Shown: positions 43,633-50,960 of the stretch, one piece after another
How positions within the stretch are numbered: position 1 is the first letter of the stretch
Layout of the letters: each line of letters starts with the position of its first letter
From: Nitrospira sp.
Lineage (GTDB): Bacteria > Nitrospirota > Nitrospiria > Nitrospirales > Nitrospiraceae
Assembly: GCA_036984305.1 (NCBI GenBank)
Contig: BQWY01000001.1
Location: 496,001 to 560,000, forward strand
Length of the DNA: 64,000 bases
Direction of reading: 5' to 3'
Notes under the pieces: generated by a model
What the model saw: the letters and a program-made list of their open reading frames with translations, nothing else
What the model was told of the DNA's origin: nothing
The model's database searches: none
Program-made: the position numbers and the translations under genes

Positions 43633-44784
43633 ATGAAGCGCCCGATCCTTGCGTGGTTCATGACGGGAGTGTTCTGTCTTGGTACAGGAGTACCCTCCGC
43701 CACGCTCTGCGCGGCCAACCGGGAGGACGAGAGGATCGTCCGACTCTACCAACGGCTGGCTCCGGCGACCGTTCTTCTTTCCGCCACCTATGAGCCCGCT
43801 CGTGCTGCTCCTGACTCAGTGACAACCGGTGTCGGCGCGGGATTCATGGTCGAAAGCACCGGAACTCTCCTGACGAATGCCCATGTCGTGGAGGGAGCCA
43901 AGACCGTAACGGCGACGCTCTTCGACGGGACGCATCTGCCGGTCGAGGTCCTCGCGATCGATTCGGATCAAGATATTGCCATTGCCCGGCTTCCGGCGGA
44001 CCATGTTTATCCGTCGGTGGTCATCGGTGATTCGGACGCTCTCCAAGTAGGACAACAGACGCTTGTCGTGGGAAGCCCATTCGGCCTGGGCTTTACGCTT
44101 TCCAGCGGCCTCATTAGCGGGCTGGGGCCACCCGCCGCCGCTCACGGGCCCCTTCCCCCCCACATCATCCAAACAAGTGCCCCGATCAACCCTGGCAACA
44201 GCGGAGGACCAATCGTCAATGTGCAAGGTCAAGTGATCGGTATCGCGACGGCAACCCTCATGGGAGCTCAGGGCATCGGCTTCGCAATTCCCATCAACAT
44301 CGCCAAACAAGTGCTGGCAGAATTCTCGAAGCGGGGAAAGTTGGCACGACCTTGGTTGGGAATTAGCGGGAAGTTCCCCACGGACGAATTGACCGCCCTC
44401 CTGGCGATTCCCCTGGCCGGCGGCCTGCTCATCGAAGAAGTGGACGACAACAGTCCGGCCGCGTTGGGTGGGCTCAAGGCGGGAACCATCCGTGCGACGA
44501 TCGAGGGTGTCCAATGGGTTCTGGGCGGCGATGTGTTGATGGCCATCGATGGACAGCCCACGAGGGACCCGGCGGCTTTTCGCAGAGCCGTTAAATTGTT
44601 GACACCGGATGAATTCGTGCAGCTTGAGGTCTTACGCGAAGGGACGCGCATGCAGCTGATCGTCCTTCTTCGTGAACGTCCCGCCGGATCGTTGCGGCCC
44701 AAACCGGTGCCTCATCAGGCAGCAGTCGTTGCGCCGGCCATTGGGGGTCTCGGGATGCGGGCCGTGCCGCACCTGGGGTTCTGA
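43633..44784 (+). CDS. HtrA/DegP-like serine protease with PDZ domain
   Basis: 383 residues from ATG 43633 (GGGAG upstream); the open frame reaches back to 43420 only as a shadow of the regulator gene. Signal peptide (MKRPILAWFMTGVFCLGTGVPSATLC-AA), so periplasmic. Trypsin-like S1C domain with an intact triad: His84 in TNAHVVEG, Asp114 in DQDIAIARL, Ser190 in NPGNSGGPIV; the spacing matches DegP. One C-terminal PDZ domain (~240-350: RPWLGISG, GGLLIEEVDDNSPAALGGLKAGT). Degrades or refolds misfolded envelope proteins. Unlike DegP it has one PDZ domain, resembling DegS, but lacks a retained membrane anchor if the signal is cleaved. Confidence 0.92.
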   Translation: MKRPILAWFMTGVFCLGTGVPSATLCAANREDERIVRLYQRLAPATVLLSATYEPARAAPDSVTTGVGAGFMVESTGTLLTNAHVVEGAKTVTATLFDGTHLPVEVLAIDSDQDIAIARLPADHVYPSVVIGDSDALQVGQQTLVVGSPFGLGFTLSSGLISGLGPPAAAHGPLPPHIIQTSAPINPGNSGGPIVNVQGQVIGIATATLMGAQGIGFAIPINIAKQVLAEFSKRGKLARPWLGISGKFPTDELTALLAIPLAGGLLIEEVDDNSPAALGGLKAGTIRATIEGVQWVLGGDVLMAIDGQPTRDPAAFRRAVKLLTPDEFVQLEVLREGTRMQLIVLLRERPAGSLRPKPVPHQAAVVAPAIGGLGMRAVPHLGF

Positions 44785-45218
44785 GACAGGGACATCGGCG
44801 CCACGTGATCACACGTTGCAAACTGTTGCGTACAGGGAGATCGCCCTCGGAGTCGTGGCCAGAACCTGCTTCGATCATACGGAACTTTCAGCTGCATGCA
44901 TCCGGCGATACACTGCCCACGAACGACAGTGCCTGCACAGTACCAGCGCATGGTCGTAAAGGAACGCCGAGTTGTCCAAGCGGGACCGTATCTCGGAACG
45001 GGGGCATTGGCGGGACGGGTGGCCCATTGCGTGACTACGTGCGGTTCATCGATCCCTCGTTTCCATTTGAAAATGCCGGAATCTCGGAGTCGGCGTCACG
45101 GAAGTCGATGCCGCTCCGGCAGTATCGGTCGCCCTCGTGTGGCATTCTGGATAAGGAATGACGGCCAGACGATGGTGTCGCATTGGCGACGCACTCAACT
45201 GTCAAGCGGGAGGTACAG
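44785..45218. other. 434-bp intergenic region
   Basis: Between the HtrA-like gene and the DUF2934 gene. No gene-like frame is present. A GGGAGG ribosome-binding site for the next gene lies at the right end. No terminator with T-run is visible after the protease gene. Confidence 0.45.
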
Positions 45219-45422
45219 ATGAAGCAAGAGAAGCGGAACAAGAAGCGAGTCATACGGGACGTCGGCAATGGAGCGGATGCGAGGGACCGCTCAAACAGCA
45301 CGCTCCGGCCGCGTGTCGCCGAAACGGCCTACTTTCTGTATGAGCGGCGCGGGCGGGCCGATGGCCATGATCTGGAGGATTGGCTCGAGGCAGAGGCGAT
45401 CGTCAGGAGTGAAACAGAATGA
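45219..45422 (+). CDS. DUF2934-family small protein
   Basis: 67 residues from ATG 45219, preceded by GGGAGG; the frame opens at 45183. A basic lysine/arginine-rich N-terminus (KQEKRNKKRVIRDV) is followed by the DUF2934 motif VAETAYFLYERRGRADGHDLEDWLEAE. The function of the family is unknown; members are small, helical and frequent in Nitrospira- and Burkholderia-like genomes by my recollection. It lies directly before a decayed cytochrome c reading frame. Confidence 0.8.
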   Translation: MKQEKRNKKRVIRDVGNGADARDRSNSTLRPRVAETAYFLYERRGRADGHDLEDWLEAEAIVRSETE

Positions 45423-45427
45423 GGCGC

Positions 45428-45694
45428 ATGGCGGGTTCCGGTCAACGCCCTGGGGAAGAAGATTGCTCATGCCACTCACCGACGAATGGGTGACGGGCAC
45501 TGATTCACGGAGAGGGCGGAAAGGTCCGTCTGAGCTCGTCCTCTGTGGAGGGCAAACGCTCAGATCGCCAGTGGCATCTTCGGCATTTCCGCAATCCGCA
45601 GTCCGTTTCGCCCGGTTCGATCATGCTGGATTTTCCACTCAATGAGCGGGATCTCAACGATTTGACGAGCTACATGTTAAGTCTTCGGAGTGGA
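45428..45694 (+). pseudogene. Decayed monohaem cytochrome c
   Basis: One frame reads from ATG 45428 through an in-frame TGA (45491-45493) to about 45694 and resembles a small class I cytochrome c along its whole length. It shows CSCH in place of CxxCH, then after the stop HGEGGKVRLSSSVEGKRSD (compare the usual GGK-GPDLSSVG), QWHLRHFRNPQSVSPGS, FPLNERDLNDLTSYMLSLR. The last segments are typical of the C-terminal half, where a PGSxM methionine ligates the haem. With the haem-binding motif damaged and an internal stop there is no functional product. No leader peptide is visible. It directly precedes nirK, so it may once have been its electron donor. Confidence 0.6.
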
Positions 45695-45755
45695 CAATCC
45701 GGGGATCGCGAAGGCCGGCAATGCGACGGCTGCACGAATCTGGAGGAGGATCCAC

Positions 45756-46856
45756 ATGATTGCATCCCATACAGGCTTAGTTGTGGCCGTGCTGGCGCTC
45801 GTTTTCGCCGGATGTCCCGGGCGATCCGATAGTCCACAGGGAGGCGATGCAGAACGTGCCTCCACAACCGGGGCTTCCGGCGCCGGCGCCCCCGCTTCCA
45901 ACAAAATCGATCGTCCGACATCGGGTCCGAGCATCGCGCATGCTCCGACGGACTTGCCGCCGCCGCTAGCCAAACGTGCTCCCCAGAAAGTCCGGATCGA
46001 CCTCGAGACCGTCGAACTCGACGGGCAACTGGCGGACGGCACGACCTATACCTACATGACCTTCAACAAGCAGGTGCCAGGTCCATTACTGCGCGTCCGG
46101 CAGGACGACACGGTGGAGCTACACCTGAAGAATCCGGCAGCGAGTCAATTCGCCCATTCGATCGACCTTCATGCGGTGACGGGACCGGGCGGCGGCTCCG
46201 TGCTGACACAGGCTCCTCCGGGCAATGAAAAGGTGGTGACGTTCAAGGCGATCAAGCCCGGTCTCTTCGTGTACCACTGTGCGACCGCAATGGTGGCGGA
46301 GCATATTACCAACGGCATGTACGGCATGATTTTGGTCGAACCACCAGAAGGGCTGCGAAAGGTTGACCGTGAATTCTATGTCATGCAAGGGGAACTATAT
46401 ACGGATCGGCCGTTCGGCGACTACGGATTACAACGGCTGGATCGCGCTGCCTTGCTGGCGGAACACCCGGCATACGTGCTGTTCAATGGGGCGGTGGGGT
46501 CGCTCACCAAGGAGCATCCCCTCGAGGCGAAGGTGGACGAAGTGCTCCGGATCTATTTCGGCGTGGGAGGACCCAATCTGATCTCGTCGTTCCATATCAT
46601 TGGAGAACACTTCGACCGTCTCTATAATTTGGCGTCTCTGACGAGCCCGCCGCTGACCACCGTTCAGACGGCGCTCGTGCCGCCCGGGGGAGCCGCCGTG
46701 ATCGAGCTGAAAGTGGAGGTCCCCGGACGATACCTACTGGTCGACCATGCACTCTCCCGCATGGAGAGGGGACTGCTTGGATTTCTGCAGGTCGAAGGTC
46801 CCCAACATCCTGAGTTGTATCACGAAGGCAGCACGGAGCGTTCGGAACCCAAGTGA
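45756..46856 (+). CDS. nirK: Copper-containing nitrite reductase, lipoprotein form
   Basis: 366 residues from ATG 45756 (GGAGGAGG upstream; the frame extends to 45690). NirK reduces nitrite to nitric oxide. Lipobox LVFAGC (Cys20) implies a lipid anchor; an Ala/Ser/Pro-rich linker (~21-75) precedes two cupredoxin domains. All copper ligands are visible. Type 1: His134, Cys175 in VYHC, His183, Met188 in NGMYG. Type 2: His139, His174 and His331 in VDHAL. Catalytic Asp137 and His280 are also present. The compact HCATAMVAEHITNGMYG spacing resembles the NirK of nitrifiers rather than denitrifiers. It follows a ruined cytochrome c gene; an unrelated LOG-family gene comes 587 bp later. Confidence 0.9.
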   Translation: MIASHTGLVVAVLALVFAGCPGRSDSPQGGDAERASTTGASGAGAPASNKIDRPTSGPSIAHAPTDLPPPLAKRAPQKVRIDLETVELDGQLADGTTYTYMTFNKQVPGPLLRVRQDDTVELHLKNPAASQFAHSIDLHAVTGPGGGSVLTQAPPGNEKVVTFKAIKPGLFVYHCATAMVAEHITNGMYGMILVEPPEGLRKVDREFYVMQGELYTDRPFGDYGLQRLDRAALLAEHPAYVLFNGAVGSLTKEHPLEAKVDEVLRIYFGVGGPNLISSFHIIGEHFDRLYNLASLTSPPLTTVQTALVPPGGAAVIELKVEVPGRYLLVDHALSRMERGLLGFLQVEGPQHPELYHEGSTERSEPK

Positions 46857-47443
46857 GCAGGGTGGGATGTGTGGCGCCCCACCGGGTACGGGTCCGAGCT
46901 TCGCATGGATCGGTCTCGGACCAAGGGCATCGTTCCACGGCTTAGCATTAGGACAATAAGACCGCGACTTCCCAAGGAACATCGGGGCCGCTCTGTCACG
47001 CAAGCAAGGGTCCTCGCTACCTTCTCCTGAATCCGTGCACTCAACAGGCGGTGGGTCCTGGTGAGAACGGCAAAAGAAGCGGGTTGGCGGGGACGGTGTT
47101 TCCCGCAAGGCTTGGGGTGGAATGGAACCATCCACGATCGGGACCTGTAGAGCAACGCCCCCCTCATGGTGAGCAGGAAGCCTGGTCGTCATCGAAAATC
47201 GCCCGCGTTGCGCGAACTCACAGACGGAAGGCTCGATTTTACTTGGGTATTAACCTTGCATTTCATGCATTTATCGGAGAACCATGCGGAGTGATGTCGC
47301 TCGATGAAAAGATATGACGGACATGCGCCAACAGACCTTGCGCGCGCTAGCCCTTCGGTGCGTGCCTCGGCGGGCAGACGACACCCGAGGGAGGTTGGCG
47401 GCGGCATGGCTCGTCCCGCTGGTCGTTCAGGAAAGGAGACGCA
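46857..47443. other. 587-bp intergenic region after nirK
   Basis: A weak stem, GGTGGG (46861-46866) with CCCACC (46878-46883), follows the nirK stop without a T-run. An AT-rich island at about 47240-47275 (TTGGGTATTAACCTTGCATT) may include the promoter of the LOG-family gene. No coding frame is convincing. Confidence 0.45.
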
Positions 47444-48238
47444 GTGAACTCACCACAGGATGCCCCGTCCTCCACCGGTCCCGCTTATCACAACCAGGCC
47501 TTCCTTGAGAGCGATGATGGTCGACCGATTCGCATTCTGGCCGATTATCTCGAGCCGTTGTATCGCTTGCGAAATCAGGAGGTGCACGACACCATCGTGT
47601 TTTTCGGCTCGGCGCGAATGAAGGAAGATGGACCGCTGAGTCGGTACTATGAGGAGGCTCGTGCGCTCGCCCGGCTCTTGACCGAATGGGCGCGTGATCA
47701 GCCCGGTTCCAAGCGGTTCGTGATCAGTTCAGGCGGAGGGGGCGGCATCATGGAGGCCGCCAATCGGGGCGCTGCCGACGCCGGCGGCAGCACGATCGGT
47801 TTCAATATTGGATTGCCGCACGAACAACGGCCGAATCCCTATGTTACGCCGGAACTTCTGTTCGAGTTCCACTATTTCTTCATGCGCAAGCTCTGGTTTT
47901 CCCATCTGGCCAGAGCCTTGATTGCATTCCCCGGTGGGTTTGGGACGCTCGATGAGTTGTTCGAAATGCTGACGCTGGCCCAGACGCGCAAGCTCGACCG
48001 CGACGTCCTGATTGTGCTCTATGGACCTGACTATTGGAACGAAGTCCTGGACCTTGGCGCGCTCGTGCGACACGGCATGATCGACGCCAAGGACTTGAAG
48101 CTGTTCCATGTCGTGGATGACGTGCGCTCCGCGTTCGAACTCTTGCGCGCCAAATTACCGACCGACGTGGAGGCGACCTATCCTGCCATTGCCAAGTCCA
48201 CCATCGTCAAGAATGGGCGGACGGCAAAGATTGCATGA
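47444..48238 (+). CDS. LOG-family protein (TIGR00730-like nucleotide phosphoribohydrolase)
   Basis: 264 residues from GTG 47444, with AAAGGAG upstream. Rossmann-like LOG fold: TIVFFGSARM, VISSGGGGGIMEAANRGA, GFNIGLPHEQRPNPY, and the signature PGGFGTLDELFEMLTL (~163-178). LOG enzymes release the nucleobase from cytokinin riboside monophosphates or related nucleotide monophosphates. Bacterial homologues often have broader nucleotide 5'-monophosphate activity, so the substrate is open. The N-terminal ~35 residues precede the fold, as in the longer subgroup. It stands 115 bp before glgP. Confidence 0.9.
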   Translation: MNSPQDAPSSTGPAYHNQAFLESDDGRPIRILADYLEPLYRLRNQEVHDTIVFFGSARMKEDGPLSRYYEEARALARLLTEWARDQPGSKRFVISSGGGGGIMEAANRGAADAGGSTIGFNIGLPHEQRPNPYVTPELLFEFHYFFMRKLWFSHLARALIAFPGGFGTLDELFEMLTLAQTRKLDRDVLIVLYGPDYWNEVLDLGALVRHGMIDAKDLKLFHVVDDVRSAFELLRAKLPTDVEATYPAIAKSTIVKNGRTAKIA

Positions 48239-48353
48239 GTCTCAACCTGGTCTCAGGCGCATCGCCGGTGTGCCGGCGTTGCGGGGCCTGAGCCAGGCGG
48301 TTGAAGGCCCCGGCGCTTCAACGGTATGAGTTACGTGGATCCCGGAGGAAACC

Positions 48354-50873
48354 ATGCAGGAATACGTACTTAACCGGCCCCTTCCTCGTGGTCTTGAACG
48401 GTTGGTGGACCTTGCCCTCGATTTGCGCTGGACCTGGAGCCATGCCACCGACCGGCTCTGGGAGTGGTTGGATGCCGAGGCGTGGGAGCAAACCGGCAAT
48501 CCGCTGTATATCTTGCAAAGCGTGCCGCAAACGCGTCTGGAGGAGGCAGCCGCGGACCCGAATTTTAAGACACAACTACAAGAATGGCTGGCACAGCGGC
48601 AACGCTACCTGCAGGATCCGGGCTGGTTCGGTCGAGAGCATAAAGACCGAGCCCCCACGAGAGTCGCCTACTTCAGCATGGAGTTCGGGCTTGGAGAGGC
48701 GCTCCCGATTTATTCGGGAGGCCTGGGAATTCTCGCGGGAGATTTCATGAAGACCGCCAGCGATCTGGGGGTTCCTGTGGTTGGAGTCGGGTTGCTGTAC
48801 CAGCAGGGGTACTTTCGGCAGACATTGGACGTGGATGGCCGTCAGAGCGAAGCCTTTCCCTATAACGACCCCATGATGCTGCCGATCACCCCTGCTCAGG
48901 ATCGCGATGGCGGATGGTTGCGGGTTCGTCTTGCGTTGCCTGGCCGGTCTATCATCATTCGTGTCTGGCAGGTCGACGTGGGGAAAGCCAGGCTGTATCT
49001 GTTGGACAGCAACGACCCCCTGAACCATCCGCCGGATCGAGGTGCCACGGCCCACCTCTATCCGTCGGAGCCCAGATTGCGGCTGATTCAAGAGATCATT
49101 CTCGGGATGGGCGGCTGGCGAGTGCTCGAGGCACTAGGGCTCGATCCAGAAATCTGCCATCTCAATGAGGGGCATGCGGCGTTCGCGGTACTGGCGCGGG
49201 CCGCCGCGTTCATGCGCAGGACGGGCCAGCCCTTCCCGGTGGCGCTCAGAGCGACCAGAGCAGGTAACATCTTCACGACACACACGCCGGTGGAAGCGGG
49301 CTTCGATCGATTTGCGCCGGAGCTGCTCTCTCCCTATGCCGCCGCGCTTGCCGAGGTGATTCGTGTGCCTGTCCGGGATGTGCTGGCACTGGGACGCCAG
49401 GATCCCGACGATCGGAACGAGCCGTTCAATATGGCTTTTCTGGCTTTGCGTGGGAGTGGAGCGGTGAATGGCGTGAGCGCGCTCCACGGTTCCGTCAGCC
49501 GGAGCATCTTCCAGCCGCTCTTCCCGAGGTGGCCTCATGTTGAGGTTCCGGTCGGGCATGTCACAAATGGAGTGCATGTGCCCTCGTGGGACTCTCAAGA
49601 GGCGGATACGCTCTGGACGCGGACCTGTGGCAAAGATCGGTGGCTGACTCAGCTCGAGCACGTACGTTCGGCGACAGAACGGGTCAGCGACAGCGACATC
49701 TGGGCGCTTCGTTCCTCTCAGCGGCATGAGTTGATCCGGTATGCACGCCGCCGGCTGGTCCGGCAGATGCGGGAGCGCGGGGCATCGGCTGAGCAGGTTC
49801 GACTCGCCGAGCACGTGCTGGATGCGAATACGATGACGCTGGGATTTGCCCGGCGGTTCGCAACCTACAAGCGTCCGACACTTCTCCTGCACGATCCCGA
49901 ACGGCTGGCGAGTATGGTGTGCCATGCGGATCGGCCTGTTCAGCTCATCGTGGCGGGAAAGGCTCATCCCCATGATCAGGAGGGCAAGGATCTGGTGCAG
50001 GCCATGACCCGGTTTACGGCGCGGGACGATGTGTGGGAACGCATCGTGTTTCTCGAGGACTATGATATGACCTTGGCCCAGTTTCTCGTCGCCGGTATTG
50101 ATGTCTGGCTGAATACTCCACGAAGACCGTGGGAAGCGTGCGGCACCAGCGGGATGAAAGTATTGGTCAATGGGGGGCTCAACCTTTCGGAACTGGACGG
50201 CTGGTGGGCCGAGGCCTACGCGCCGGACGTCGGATGGGCCCTTGGGGACGGCCGGGAACATTTCGAGACCGATTACGATGCAGTCGAAGCGACGAGGCTC
50301 TACGAACTGCTGGAGCAGAAAATCATTCCTGAATTTTATGCCCGAGGTTCGGACGGACTTCCGGTCGCATGGCTGGCACGGATCAGAAACAGCATGTCGC
50401 GCCTGACACCCCAGTTCAGCAGCAACCGGATGGTACGCGAGTACGTCGAGAGGTTGTACCTTCCGTCCGCTGCCGAGGTAAGGAGGCGGATGGAGAATGG
50501 CGGTAAGGCCGCGGCGGAATTGGAAGCCTGGCATCGGGCTTTGGCGGACGCATGGCGAGGAGTTCGGTTCGGAGATGTGCGAGTCAGAGAGAAGGATGCC
50601 CGTCGGTACATTGAGGTGCAGGTGTATTTCGGCGACCTCGATCCTGATCATGTGCGGGTGGAGCTGTATGCTGACCCCAAAGCGACGCAGGGCCGGCCAA
50701 CGCGCGTCACGATGACGCGGCTCGAGGCGATTTCCGGTGCCCTGAACGGCTATCTGTATGTGGCGGAATGCTCATCCGACCGACCGCCTGGAGACTTCAC
50801 GCCACGCATCGTGCCGTATCATCCTGAGGCCAACGTGCCCCTTGAGGAGTCGTTCATTCTCTGGAAACACTGA
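48354..50873 (+). CDS. glgP: Alpha-glucan (glycogen) phosphorylase
   Basis: 839-residue cytoplasmic enzyme that releases glucose 1-phosphate from alpha-1,4-glucans using pyridoxal phosphate. It belongs to the shorter archaeal/bacterial phosphorylase branch: an N-terminal DUF3417-like helical domain (~1-110, with LALDLRWTWSHATDRLWEWLD), then YFSMEFGLGEALPIYSGGLGILAGDFMKTASDLGVP, HLNEGHAAFAVL and TFATYK-like RRFATYKRP. The PLP-lysine segment is ACGTSGMKVLVNGGLN (Lys602). ATG 48354 follows GGAGG. It pairs functionally with the GlgX-type debranchers; the P-type ATPase gene follows after 87 bp. Confidence 0.95.
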   Translation: MQEYVLNRPLPRGLERLVDLALDLRWTWSHATDRLWEWLDAEAWEQTGNPLYILQSVPQTRLEEAAADPNFKTQLQEWLAQRQRYLQDPGWFGREHKDRAPTRVAYFSMEFGLGEALPIYSGGLGILAGDFMKTASDLGVPVVGVGLLYQQGYFRQTLDVDGRQSEAFPYNDPMMLPITPAQDRDGGWLRVRLALPGRSIIIRVWQVDVGKARLYLLDSNDPLNHPPDRGATAHLYPSEPRLRLIQEIILGMGGWRVLEALGLDPEICHLNEGHAAFAVLARAAAFMRRTGQPFPVALRATRAGNIFTTHTPVEAGFDRFAPELLSPYAAALAEVIRVPVRDVLALGRQDPDDRNEPFNMAFLALRGSGAVNGVSALHGSVSRSIFQPLFPRWPHVEVPVGHVTNGVHVPSWDSQEADTLWTRTCGKDRWLTQLEHVRSATERVSDSDIWALRSSQRHELIRYARRRLVRQMRERGASAEQVRLAEHVLDANTMTLGFARRFATYKRPTLLLHDPERLASMVCHADRPVQLIVAGKAHPHDQEGKDLVQAMTRFTARDDVWERIVFLEDYDMTLAQFLVAGIDVWLNTPRRPWEACGTSGMKVLVNGGLNLSELDGWWAEAYAPDVGWALGDGREHFETDYDAVEATRLYELLEQKIIPEFYARGSDGLPVAWLARIRNSMSRLTPQFSSNRMVREYVERLYLPSAAEVRRRMENGGKAAAELEAWHRALADAWRGVRFGDVRVREKDARRYIEVQVYFGDLDPDHVRVELYADPKATQGRPTRVTMTRLEAISGALNGYLYVAECSSDRPPGDFTPRIVPYHPEANVPLEESFILWKH

Positions 50874-50960
50874 CGTGGTGTTCGATATCGGCCGTGAAGG
50901 CGTGAGCGATCACGAGATCCTTCGCCGTGGAGATTCCCGACCGGACGAGGAGGCAGCGTC

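Noticed and set aside
49134-50651. 505-codon open frame on the minus strand
   Set aside because: Antisense to glgP, which has an intact active site; no protein-like pattern.
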